Part shown: positions 37,578 through 46,028 of the stretch, one piece after another
Layout of the letters: each line of letters opens with the position of its first letter
How positions within the stretch are numbered: position 1 is the stretch's first letter
From: SAR92 clade bacterium H921
Lineage (GTDB): Bacteria; Pseudomonadota; Gammaproteobacteria; Pseudomonadales; Porticoccaceae
Assembly (NCBI GenBank): GCA_025153755.1
Contig: JAOALD010000003.1
Coordinates: 434,001-498,000, forward strand
DNA: 64,000 nt
Direction: 5' to 3'
Notes under the pieces: generated by a model
Database searches by the model: none
The model's input: only the letters and a program-made list of their open reading frames with translations
Told to the model about the DNA's origin: nothing
Made by a program: the position numbers and the translations under genes

Positions 37578-38434
37578 GTTATCTACGTATCAGCCAGCAG
37601 ATCGAGGATTTGCTCACCGCACGCAATCTGCGCCACATGCAAACTCTGCAAGCTGCGTTGAGTCCAGGCTACTATTATCGCGCCGCTCAGATGCTGCACA
37701 ATATTAGCGGCCATGTCTTAATTGGTACCGGCTTCCCAGTTAACCATACCTATGAAACCGACGGTCCGGTTGGCGCAATAGCACTTTACCGAGCATTAGA
37801 GTCTCTAGGTGCAACCCCCATAATAGTATGTGGTGCTCCATTGGCAGATGTCATAAATGATGATTTTCGTGTACACAAAATCACCGTAGGTGAACCGCAA
37901 ATAAGTGTTCGTGAAGCACAGCTGGCGATCAATGAATACCAGCCGAATTTAGTTATCTCAATCGAACGCCCCGGCATGGCGGCCGATGGTAATTATTACA
38001 ATATGCGTGGTGAAAACATTAGTGCGCGCTGTGCCAGTTTTGATTATTTCCTTAATCTGGCCAACTGCCCAACCATAGCTATAGGTGATGGAGGCAATGA
38101 AATTGGTATGGGCAATATTACAGATAGTCTAAAAGATCTTGATATAATATCGTCGGCTACTCGCTGTGATGAACTGTTAATTGCCGATGTATCCAACTGG
38201 GGAGCCCATGGATTACTGGCAATGCTATCCGTTATCTCAGGAACAGATATGCTTGCCGAATGGGATAATTTAGCCATTTTAGGCTACCTCTCCGAGCGCG
38301 GCAGCGTCGATGGCGTGACTAGACAAAACACCTTGACCGAAGATGGATTAAACGCTGACATTAGCGAGCAACTGATTGATGAGCTGAAAAAAATAATACA
38401 AAAATCACTACAACAGGAAATTATTCTGAATTAA
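37574..38434 (+). CDS. DUF4392 protein, D-glutamate cyclase C-terminal-domain homologue
   Basis: A 286-residue protein of the DUF4392 family, the domain forming the C-terminal half of mammalian D-glutamate cyclase DGLUCY. Conserved segments are GTGFPVNHTYETDGPVGA (about residues 51-68), SIERPGMAADGNYYNMRGE (about 131-149) and IAIGDGGNEIGMGNI (about 168-182). The start codon overlaps the pxpC stop by 4 bases, so it is translationally coupled to 5-oxoprolinase. Together with the DUF1445 gene at the head of the run it reconstitutes both DGLUCY halves as separate proteins. Whether one or both are needed for cyclisation in bacteria is not known to me. Confidence 0.88.
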   Translation: MSYLRISQQIEDLLTARNLRHMQTLQAALSPGYYYRAAQMLHNISGHVLIGTGFPVNHTYETDGPVGAIALYRALESLGATPIIVCGAPLADVINDDFRVHKITVGEPQISVREAQLAINEYQPNLVISIERPGMAADGNYYNMRGENISARCASFDYFLNLANCPTIAIGDGGNEIGMGNITDSLKDLDIISSATRCDELLIADVSNWGAHGLLAMLSVISGTDMLAEWDNLAILGYLSERGSVDGVTRQNTLTEDGLNADISEQLIDELKKIIQKSLQQEIILN

Positions 38435-38554
38435 CAATGTTTAGCGAGATTTTCTGTTGAATAGAATAAAAAAGGTAGTGATTATCAGGCTAATTTACTT
38501 TGTGTATACATCATCTCACTGCTACCATTTGAGCCACTTTTTTAAGGCAACAAT

Positions 38555-39412
38555 ATGAGTATTGCATTTTTAGATGGCACCTATTTACCGCTGGAGGAGG
38601 CCAAAATATCCCCCATGGATAGAGGGTTTTTATTTGGTGATGGTATTTATGAGGTAGTGCCCTCCTATGCTGGAAACATGGTTGGCTTTGCTCCACATAT
38701 TGCGCGAATGCAAGATGGCTTGGCTGCGGTGGGAATTAATCTAGACTGGTCTGAGACTGACTGGGCTGAACTGTGTAACCGCCTTATCAATGAAAATGGT
38801 GCAGGCAACCTAGGTATCTATTTACATGTAAGTCGAGGCGCAGACAGCAGGAGGTTTCATGGTTTTCCAGTGAATATTGCGCCTACCGTATTTGCCTTTG
38901 CTTTTGATATTCCGCCACCGCCAGTAGCAGATAAAGCTCGAGCCAACAGTTACAGAGTATCTAGCGCTCGAGATCTTCGCTGGGAGCGCTGCCAGATTAA
39001 ATCTACTGCTCTGCTTGGCAATGTACTTCATTTTCAGCAGGGCTATGAAAACGGCCACGATGAAACAATTCTGTTCAATGCCAATAATGAACTCACCGAA
39101 GCCAGTGCCTGCAATGCATTTATTGTCAAAAATGGTACTGTTATTACACCTCCATTAGACAATCAATTATTGGCCGGCATTACCCGACATATTGTTCTCG
39201 ACATACTGCGCAGAGACGGCTCTATTGCTGTCGAGGAGCGCGTAGTCACCATGGACGAAGTAACCAGTGCAGATGAAGTCTGGATCACCAGTTCCTCAAA
39301 AGAAATTGCCCCAGTAATAGAGATCGATGGCGTTGCGGTTGGCGACGGTAAAGTCGGCGATGTATGGCTTGCCGCTCAGGCTCTATACTCTGCTGGTAAG
39401 TTTAACTACTGA
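38555..39412 (+). CDS. D-amino-acid aminotransferase (class IV PLP enzyme)
   Basis: Fold-type IV aminotransferase of 285 residues, D-alanine aminotransferase type. The start region AFLDGTYLPLEEAKISPMDR is followed by the class-typical GFLFGDGIYEV (about residues 28-38), the catalytic PLP lysine lies in CQIKSTALLGN (about K148), and ELTEASACNAFIV (about 182-194) binds the cofactor. It interconverts D-alanine and 2-oxoglutarate with pyruvate and D-glutamate. Branched-chain L-aminotransferase activity is an alternative, but proximity to alanine racemase and D-glutamate cyclase homologues supports D-specificity. It begins 120 bases after the DUF4392 gene. Confidence 0.87.
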   Translation: MSIAFLDGTYLPLEEAKISPMDRGFLFGDGIYEVVPSYAGNMVGFAPHIARMQDGLAAVGINLDWSETDWAELCNRLINENGAGNLGIYLHVSRGADSRRFHGFPVNIAPTVFAFAFDIPPPPVADKARANSYRVSSARDLRWERCQIKSTALLGNVLHFQQGYENGHDETILFNANNELTEASACNAFIVKNGTVITPPLDNQLLAGITRHIVLDILRRDGSIAVEERVVTMDEVTSADEVWITSSSKEIAPVIEIDGVAVGDGKVGDVWLAAQALYSAGKFNY

Positions 39413-39450
39413 AGTTTAATAACCAAAGAAACAAATTAGGCAACCAGAGC

Positions 39451-40533
39451 ATGTCCAGACCTACCAAGGCAACTATTGACCTGCAGGCACTGCACCATAA
39501 CTTTCAATTAGCGCAGTCACTGGCGCCACAATCAAAAACTATTGCCATGGTAAAAGCTAATGCCTACGGCCATGGTGCGATTGAAGTAGCTGAGGCTCTG
39601 TCCGATATTGCGCCGGCGTTTGGTGTCGCCTGTATCGAAGAAGCTCTCAATCTTCGTGCCGCAGGTATTTCCAATCCAATCCTATTGCTAGAAGGTACAT
39701 TTAGTAGCGATGAAGTCGCCATTGCCGCCCAACATAGATTTTGGCTGATGGTAGAAAATCATCCACAAAAAGATGCTATTTTAACTGCTAATATCTCACA
39801 CCCAGTGGATGTTTGGCTTGGGGTAGACACTGGTATGCATCGCTTAGGCTTCCAACCTGAAGATATTGCAGATGTTTATAAAGCTCTGAAGGCAAGTCGC
39901 AATGTCAGCGAGCAGATCGTGGTTAGCTCCCACTTTGCCTGTGCCGATGACCTCGAGAAGCAGACCACCGATAAACAAATAGAATGCTTTGATGCCTGCA
40001 TGCCCAGTGACCCGAACGCCCTATCCAGTTTGGCAAACTCCGCCGCAATTTTAGCTTGGCCACAGGCCCAGCGCGACTGGCAACGTCCCGGTTATATGCT
40101 CTATGGTGGCTCGCCATTCAGGGTAGCTCAAAAAAATGCAGATCAATTACAAGCAGTTATGTCTTTTGAGTCTGCAGTGATCTCAGTGCGAAGCATTGCC
40201 GCCGGAGAATCTGTTGGTTACACAGGCAACTGGACCGCCCAGCGTGAATCTACCATTGCCACGATTACTGTGGGCTATGGCGACGGCTACCCGCGACAGG
40301 CGCCCAACGGTACTCCTGTGCTGGTAAATGGTCAGCGTTGTCCATTGGTCGGTCGCGTATCTATGGATATGATCACGGTTGATGTTACCGATCTCCCTGA
40401 GGCGAGAATTGGCGCAGCGGTCGAACTTTGGGGCCAAACCCTATCTGTCGATGAAGTGGCGCAAGCCTGTGGCACTATCGGCTATGAACTACTGACCAGA
40501 ATGCCCGCTAGAGTGCCGCGCATCTATAGCTAA
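39451..40533 (+). CDS. alr: Alanine racemase
   Basis: PLP-dependent fold-type III racemase of 360 residues. The PLP lysine is in AMVKANAYGHG (K34 region), the substrate-facing tyrosine is in SVGYTGNW (about residue 255), and GYGDGYPR (about 272-279) and GRVSMDMITVDVT (about 298-310) are typical. It makes D-alanine for peptidoglycan or racemises D-alanine to L-alanine for catabolism. It lies 38 bases after the D-amino-acid aminotransferase, so the latter use is favoured here; whether another alr exists elsewhere is unknown. Confidence 0.95.
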   Translation: MSRPTKATIDLQALHHNFQLAQSLAPQSKTIAMVKANAYGHGAIEVAEALSDIAPAFGVACIEEALNLRAAGISNPILLLEGTFSSDEVAIAAQHRFWLMVENHPQKDAILTANISHPVDVWLGVDTGMHRLGFQPEDIADVYKALKASRNVSEQIVVSSHFACADDLEKQTTDKQIECFDACMPSDPNALSSLANSAAILAWPQAQRDWQRPGYMLYGGSPFRVAQKNADQLQAVMSFESAVISVRSIAAGESVGYTGNWTAQRESTIATITVGYGDGYPRQAPNGTPVLVNGQRCPLVGRVSMDMITVDVTDLPEARIGAAVELWGQTLSVDEVAQACGTIGYELLTRMPARVPRIYS

Positions 40534-40668
40534 CCAATTTTAGGCTGAGATATGATTGTGGCTAATACTACTCATGGTCGATAGCCTCTTCCCTAAAAAC
40601 TGCTGCTAATATTTCATGTCAACCAAGGGCACCCTGATCAGATAATCATAGCTACCATCTGCCCTTAA

Positions 40669-42480
40669 CTAAGCCCCTGAATAACGACGTAATATATCTA
40701 AAAACTCACCGCCATATTTTTCTAACTTGTTGTTTCCTACGCCATTGATGCGCAGCATCTCACTCGTAGAGGTGGGCAAGGTATCGAGCATCTCTTTTAA
40801 GGTGGCATCATGAAAGATAACATAGGGCGGTACATTATATTCTTCCGCCAGAAATTTCCTGCATTCTCGCAGTTCATCCCATAGCTCTTTGTCTTCAGGG
40901 AGTATCTGGGGTCTGTTTGTAGACTTGGTTCCTGACTTTTTTCTGGATGGCGCTTTTAGCTCTTCTATTTGCAAATGCAGTGGCTGCCGGCCTTTTAAAA
41001 CTGGACGGCATAGGTCTGTGAGCTGAAGCGCGCTGTAGCCTTCAATGTCGACACGCAATAAGCCGCGCACGACCAGCTGACGAATCACTGAGCGCCACTG
41101 GGCCTCGTGGATATCTGAGCCTATACCGAAGGTGCTTAGTTGCTGATGCTGATGTTGCGTCACCTTCTCGGTCTCTTTGCCGAGCAATACATCAATCACA
41201 TGCATGGCACCAAAGCGCTGGCCGGTTCGATAAATACAGGAGAGCAGCTTCTGGGCGGCCTCGGTAGCATCCCAAGTCTGCGGGGGTATCTGACAATTAT
41301 CGCAGTTGCCGCATTGTTCTGGGGCCTGGTCAGCAAAATAATTAAGCAATACTTTGCGCCTACAACTGGTGACTTCGCAGAGGCCAAGCATAGCATCCAG
41401 TTTGTGGCGCTCGGCCCGTTTAAATTGTTCGGCACCCTCGGAGTTTTGTGCCATTTGTTGCAGCCGCACCACATCTTGAAGGCCATAGATCATCCAGGCA
41501 TCAGCGGGCTGTCCATCGCGGCCAGCGCGGCCAGTTTCTTGATAATAGGCTTCGATACTTTTGGGCAGATCCAAATGAGCCACAAAGCGTACATCCGGTT
41601 TGTCGATGCCCATGCCAAAGGCAATGGTGGCTACAATAATTACTCCGTCTTCGCGCAAAAATCGATTCTGATGAGTATGCCGCAATTCCGCTGGCAGACC
41701 GGCATGATAAGGCAAAGCGGTAAAACCCTGCTGGGTTAGCCAGGCCGCGGTGTCTTCGACTTTTTTACGCGACAGACAGTAAATAATGCCCGCTTCTTTA
41801 GTGCGTGGCTTTAAAAAGTCCAACAGTTGTTTTTTGGCGATTGTTTTATTGGCGATTGCATAGCGAATATTGGGACGATCAAAACCGCTGATAAAGGCAT
41901 TTGCATCGATGAGTGACAGTCTCTCAATAATTTCTTGGCGGGTGCGCAAATCGGCAGTGGCAGTCAGGGCAATCCTTGGGATGCTGGGAAAGCATTCTTG
42001 CAATAGGCTCAAAGACAGATAGTCAGAGCGAAAATCGTGACCCCATTGCGACACACAGTGGGCTTCATCAATAGCAAATAGTGCCAACTTGCAGCGGCCT
42101 AGCAAATCCAAAGTATAGTTCTGGATCAGTCGCTCTGGCGCGATGTACAGCAGATCTAGAGCCCCTGATAGCAACTGCTGTTCAATGCTAGCCTGTTGCC
42201 TGTGATCGAGACTAGAGTTTAAAAAAGCGGCCCTTACCCCCAGTTGTTGCATTGCATCGACCTGATCCTGCATCAACGCTATCAAGGGTGAAATAATAAT
42301 ACCTACACCCTCCAGTAACAACGAGGGAATTTGATAACACAGTGATTTTCCGCCGCCGGTTGGCATTAAAACTAAGGCATTATTACCAGCACTCACATGG
42401 TCAATAATCTCTGCCTGATCACCACGGAAACTTTTGTAACCATATAGATTGTTTAAGATCTCCAAGGCATTTTGAGGCAT
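40669..42480 (-). CDS. recQ: ATP-dependent DNA helicase RecQ
   Basis: 3'-5' superfamily 2 helicase of 603 residues. Walker [13 protein letters not shown] (about residues 40-51), [14 protein letters not shown] (about 138-151), motif [13 protein letters not shown] (about 313-323), a zinc-binding RQC cysteine cluster (C...CGNCDNC near 375-392) and the C-terminal HRDC domain (about 525-603) are all present, giving full family length. It unwinds recombination intermediates. The gene is convergent with alr and single. Confidence 0.97.
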   Translation of the reverse strand: MPQNALEILNNLYGYKSFRGDQAEIIDHVSAGNNALVLMPTGGGKSLCYQIPSLLLEGVGIIISPLIALMQDQVDAMQQLGVRAAFLNSSLDHRQQASIEQQLLSGALDLLYIAPERLIQNYTLDLLGRCKLALFAIDEAHCVSQWGHDFRSDYLSLSLLQECFPSIPRIALTATADLRTRQEIIERLSLIDANAFISGFDRPNIRYAIANKTIAKKQLLDFLKPRTKEAGIIYCLSRKKVEDTAAWLTQQGFTALPYHAGLPAELRHTHQNRFLREDGVIIVATIAFGMGIDKPDVRFVAHLDLPKSIEAYYQETGRAGRDGQPADAWMIYGLQDVVRLQQMAQNSEGAEQFKRAERHKLDAMLGLCEVTSCRRKVLLNYFADQAPEQCGNCDNCQIPPQTWDATEAAQKLLSCIYRTGQRFGAMHVIDVLLGKETEKVTQHQHQQLSTFGIGSDIHEAQWRSVIRQLVVRGLLRVDIEGYSALQLTDLCRPVLKGRQPLHLQIEELKAPSRKKSGTKSTNRPQILPEDKELWDELRECRKFLAEEYNVPPYVIFHDATLKEMLDTLPTSTSEMLRINGVGNNKLEKYGGEFLDILRRYSGA

Positions 42481-42825
42481 AGTTAATTTACATGTAATAG
42501 TGATTTACAGGAGTTTGCTAGACACCCATGGAGCATTGACCTATTGTATAGCCACCGCTACCCTCAGCCAACCATCAGCACGCTTGGACTACATAAAAAA
42601 ACCAAGCAGCGCACACACCCAGTATCGACCTTTGCATTGAACTACTCCCACAATGCCAATAGCCTGATCAGGGTAGCCCTAAACATTGTCACCAGCCTCT
42701 GGTTTTTTATAGGCGGCGGCTCCATGGTTAAAGGCTTTGCCTCCAGTTAATCAATTGCCGCCGACTAACAAAAAAGGGCCTGCAGATGCAGACCCCTTTT
42801 ACACTTACATATCTTTGACAAGGCA
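42481..42825. other. Intergenic region between recQ and the beta-oxidation cluster
   Basis: A 345-base stretch between recQ (transcribed away) and the end of the minus-strand beta-oxidation cluster. It contains a terminator at 42771-42800. A 68-codon TTG-initiated frame at 42544-42750 (+) ends in a hydrophobic stretch of about 20 residues (RVALNIVTSLWFFIGGGSMV) but has no ribosome site or recognised family, so it is not called. Confidence 0.4.
42771..42800 (-). terminator. Terminator of the acyl-CoA degradation cluster
   Basis: AAAAAGGG-CCTGC, loop AGAT, GCAG-ACCCCTTTT forms a hairpin which on the minus strand is followed by CCCTTTTTTGTT, 25 bases after the stop of the quinone-oxidoreductase-like gene. 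Confidence 0.8.
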
Positions 42826-43803
42826 CTAGTCCATAGACAAAATAACTTTACCCTTAGCCCTGCGCTCAGAAATAGACGCAAATGCCGACTTATAGTCATC
42901 CAGAGAATACACCTCCGTCACCAACGGAGAAAACTGGCCGCCATCTATCATAGCGATCAACTCATCAAAGTTTTGACGCGACTCCATGGGAGATCTCGCA
43001 GCCCAGGCACCCCAGAAAACGCCGACTAGAGAAGCACCTTTTAGCAAACACAGATTAAGTGGTATTTTAGGGATAGGGCCAGAGGCAAAACCAATCACGA
43101 GAAAACGTCCATTCCAGGCAATAGCTCTAAACGCCTGCTCAGAGAAATCACCGCCAACAGGGTCATAGATCACATCCGCGCCCTTGCCGCCGGTAAGTTC
43201 TTTAACCTTATCTTTTAGGTTTTCCTCAGAATAATTAATACGTAAATCAGCACCTGCTTCACAGGCAAAATCTAACTTCTCTTCGGAGCTAGCTGCTGCG
43301 ATAACCTTTACACCCATCGCCTTAGCTATCTGAATGGTCGCAATACCCACCCCGCCAGCTGCGCCCAATACCAGCAATGTCTCGCCGGGCTGAATATTTG
43401 CCTGCTGTTTTAATGCGTAGTAGGAAGTACCATAGGTAATCGCAAAACCAGCGGCCTGCTCAAAAGACATAGTCTCCCCCATACCGAAGGAACCGTGTTC
43501 TGAGGCAACACATTGCTCAGAAAAACCGCCAATTTGCAGCGTCGAAATAACCTTGTCGCCAACCTTGTGACTAACAACACCCTCGCCCACCCCAGTTACA
43601 ATACCAGCAACTTCTGCACCGGGAATAAACGGGAGCTCCGGTTTAAATTGATACTTTCCCTGAACCGTTAAGACATCGGGGAAGTTAACCCCAGCAGCTT
43701 TAATGTCAACCAGAATCTCACCTTTACCTGGTGTCGGTACTGAGCGCTCTTCAAGCACTAAATTTTCGGTAGGTCCAAACTCATTACAGACTAACGCTTT
43801 CAT
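42826..43803 (-). CDS. NADPH:quinone oxidoreductase-like MDR family protein
   Basis: Medium-chain dehydrogenase/reductase of 325 residues, zeta-crystallin/Qor-like. The start at 43803 is used because the conserved N-terminus KALVCNEFGPTENLVLEER begins there; the longer open frame upstream runs through the neighbouring SDR. The NADPH-binding AAGGVGIATIQIAKAMG (about residues 150-166) is intact and catalytic zinc cysteines are absent, as in quinone or enoyl reductases. It is the last gene of a minus-strand cluster with an SDR and three acyl-CoA dehydrogenases, so an enoyl-CoA substrate is plausible. Confidence 0.88.
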   Translation of the reverse strand: MKALVCNEFGPTENLVLEERSVPTPGKGEILVDIKAAGVNFPDVLTVQGKYQFKPELPFIPGAEVAGIVTGVGEGVVSHKVGDKVISTLQIGGFSEQCVASEHGSFGMGETMSFEQAAGFAITYGTSYYALKQQANIQPGETLLVLGAAGGVGIATIQIAKAMGVKVIAAASSEEKLDFACEAGADLRINYSEENLKDKVKELTGGKGADVIYDPVGGDFSEQAFRAIAWNGRFLVIGFASGPIPKIPLNLCLLKGASLVGVFWGAWAARSPMESRQNFDELIAMIDGGQFSPLVTEVYSLDDYKSAFASISERRAKGKVILSMD

Positions 43804-43816
43804 AATTTTGCCCTTG

Positions 43817-44737
43817 TTAATTATTATTCTTGGTGAAATATTCAACCGCCTTAGCGATAAATTTATTAGTCTGCTGGAATCCGCCAACAAGCACCTGCTC
43901 TCCATCAGGGTTGTCAATTCCATCAATCTGAGCGCGGACATTTTCTGGAGTCTGTTGCTCCGGCGGCAGATAAATACCATCGGTCTCATAGATATGGGTG
44001 CGCGCATAACCACCGGCACCAGCGCAGAGAATAGAGCGATTCGGTGCCTCTGAATCGCACAGAGTTAACAGTCCGGCCGTCACTGATGCAACAGTCATAA
44101 GTTCCGAATGCTCATCAGTAACAAGTCCCTCTAGCATACGAGTGCCGGCAGTTGGCGACAAACAGTTAACCTTTACATTGTATTTTTCACCCTCTATACA
44201 CAGGGTGTTCATCAGACCAACTACAGCCATTTTGGCAGCGCCATAGTTTGCCTGACCAAAGTTACCATACATGCCGCTGGATGAAGTAGTCATTACAATA
44301 CGGCCATAACCCTGCTCACGCATTAATTCCCACACCGCTTTTGAACAGTTAGCAGAGCCCATTAGATGAACATCAACAACTAACTGGAAGTCTGCCATGT
44401 CCATTTTCACAAAACTTTTATCGCGTAAAATACCCGCATTATTAATCAGGATATCAACTCTACCCCATTTCTCGACGGCCTGAGCCACCATGGCATTAAC
44501 TTCATCCATCTTGGCGACATTAGCACTGTTGGCGATAGCTTCGCCGCCAGATGCTTCAATGATAGCCACTGTTTCCAACGCTGCCTCACTAGAGACTCCG
44601 TCACCATTAACTGAACCACCTAAGTCATTGACCAAAACCTTGGCTCCACGAGCGGCTAATGCCACCGCATGCGATCGACCCAGACCATTGCCCGAGCCAG
44701 TTACTATAGCCACCTGTCCGTCATAACGAATAGTCAT
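43817..44737 (-). CDS. SDR family 3-hydroxyacyl-CoA dehydrogenase-like protein
   Basis: Short-chain dehydrogenase of 306 residues, similar to the dehydrogenase domain of peroxisomal multifunctional enzyme type 2 (HSD17B4). Seen are TGSGNGLGRSHAVALAARGA (residues 13-32), the family-specific VNDLGGSVNGDG (37-48), NNAGILRDKSF (about 95-105) and YGAAKMAVVG (catalytic Y and K near 158-162). The C-terminal extension beyond residue 250 matches that subgroup. It likely oxidises 3-hydroxyacyl-CoA intermediates. Thirteen bases separate it from the downstream MDR gene. Confidence 0.88.
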   Translation of the reverse strand: MTIRYDGQVAIVTGSGNGLGRSHAVALAARGAKVLVNDLGGSVNGDGVSSEAALETVAIIEASGGEAIANSANVAKMDEVNAMVAQAVEKWGRVDILINNAGILRDKSFVKMDMADFQLVVDVHLMGSANCSKAVWELMREQGYGRIVMTTSSSGMYGNFGQANYGAAKMAVVGLMNTLCIEGEKYNVKVNCLSPTAGTRMLEGLVTDEHSELMTVASVTAGLLTLCDSEAPNRSILCAGAGGYARTHIYETDGIYLPPEQQTPENVRAQIDGIDNPDGEQVLVGGFQQTNKFIAKAVEYFTKNNN

Positions 44738-44772
44738 TATTGCTTCTCCTGCAATTGTAATTGGGGTTGAGA

Positions 44773-45987
44773 TTAGCGGTACTGGTTTAGCTCACGACGA
44801 GCAATAACCATACGATGCACTGCATCTGGGCCATCAGCAAAACGCAAGGTGCGCTGCTGGCCGTACCAGATTGCCAGAGGTGTATCCTGTGACAGGCCAA
44901 TACCACCGTGCATCTGCATGGCCTCATCAATAATTTTTAGCGCCATAGTCGGGGCAGCCACTTTAATCATTGAGATAAAAGGCTGGGCCGCATCTGTGCC
45001 TTCATGATCCATTAACCAGGCTGCTTTAAGACAGAGCAGACGGGTCATTTCGATCTCAATACGGGCCTGAGCAATAATGTCTGCATTGGCGCCGAGCTTA
45101 GCTAGGGGGCGACCAAAGGCTTCACGATTCAAAGATCGCTCGCACATCAATTTAAGCGCAGCTTCGGCCAGACCCAGTGAGCGCATACAGTGATGAATAC
45201 GACCGGGGCCCAAACGACCCTGAGCAACTTCAAAACCTCGGCCTTCGCCAAGAATCAAATTTTCTTTGGGCACACGAACATCGGTAAAGCGCATGTGCAT
45301 GTGGCCATGAGGCGCATCGTCAATATTATAAATCTGCATAGGTCGAAGGTTTTTAACACCCGGAGTATCAAAGGGCACCAACACCTGACTGTGCTTTGCA
45401 TGACGAGGGCCATTAGGATTGGTGTTTACCATCACAATCATAATTTTACACCTCGGATCACCAGCACCAGAGATCCAGATCTTTTCGCCATTGAGGACCC
45501 ATTCATCGCCATCGGCGACACAGGACATAGCAATATTAGTCGCATCAGATGAGGCCACAGCAGGCTCTGTCATGGCATAGGCAGAGCGAATCTCACCAGC
45601 TAAAAGAGGCTTTAACCAGGTCTCCTTTTGCTCCTCCGTGCAAAAGCGCGCTAGCACTTCCATATTCCCTGTATCTGGCGCCGCACAGTTAAACACTTCA
45701 GGAGCAAGGTGCGAGCGGCCAGTCTCTTGGGCAATATAAGCATACTCGACAGTATTAAGACCATAGCCACCCTCGAAATGGGTAAGAAAGAAATTCCACA
45801 GGTTTTTGGCTTTTGCTTTGCTCTTTAGCCCTTCCAAAATTTCTGTCTGGCGATCAGTAAAGGTCCAACGGTCGCCTTTAGAAATTTCCTCGTGGTACTC
45901 ATGCTCAAGTGGTAAAATCTCTGTGTCTATAAAATGTTTTACTTCTTCAAGTATAGGTTTAACCTTGTCACTAATACCTAAATCCAT
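44773..45987 (-). CDS. Acyl-CoA dehydrogenase, ACAD10/11-like
   Basis: FAD-dependent acyl-CoA dehydrogenase of 404 residues. FAD/substrate-binding features include YAMTEPAVASSDATNI (about residues 136-151), NGEKIWISGAGDPRCKI (about 165-181), the domain segment MQMHGGIGLSQDTPL (about 357-371) and the C-terminal RFADGPDAVHRMVIARREL, which is typical of the ACAD10/11 subgroup rather than short/medium-chain enzymes. It introduces a 2,3 double bond in acyl-CoA. The third of three acyl-CoA dehydrogenases in this cluster. Confidence 0.92.
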   Translation of the reverse strand: MDLGISDKVKPILEEVKHFIDTEILPLEHEYHEEISKGDRWTFTDRQTEILEGLKSKAKAKNLWNFFLTHFEGGYGLNTVEYAYIAQETGRSHLAPEVFNCAAPDTGNMEVLARFCTEEQKETWLKPLLAGEIRSAYAMTEPAVASSDATNIAMSCVADGDEWVLNGEKIWISGAGDPRCKIMIVMVNTNPNGPRHAKHSQVLVPFDTPGVKNLRPMQIYNIDDAPHGHMHMRFTDVRVPKENLILGEGRGFEVAQGRLGPGRIHHCMRSLGLAEAALKLMCERSLNREAFGRPLAKLGANADIIAQARIEIEMTRLLCLKAAWLMDHEGTDAAQPFISMIKVAAPTMALKIIDEAMQMHGGIGLSQDTPLAIWYGQQRTLRFADGPDAVHRMVIARRELNQYR

Positions 45988-46028
45988 TGCTTTTATCCTT
46001 ATGGTCTGAAAGTTTATGTATTTTTGTT

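Noticed and set aside
40625-40666. AAGGGCA...TGCCCTT hairpin between alr and recQ
   Set aside because: Seven-base arms with a 28-base loop and no T-run on either side; too weak to call a terminator.
41140-41739. 199-codon open frame opposite recQ
   Set aside because: Lies wholly within recQ, whose motifs are all intact. No independent ribosome site or family resemblance.
42544-42750. 68-codon frame with a hydrophobic C-terminus
   Set aside because: TTG start without a ribosome site, no recognised family, and it lies just before the cluster terminator. Could be a small membrane protein but is not supported.
43804-44019. 72-residue N-terminal extension of the Qor-like protein
   Set aside because: The extension lies inside the upstream SDR gene and is not family-like. 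The conserved N-terminus starts at 43803.
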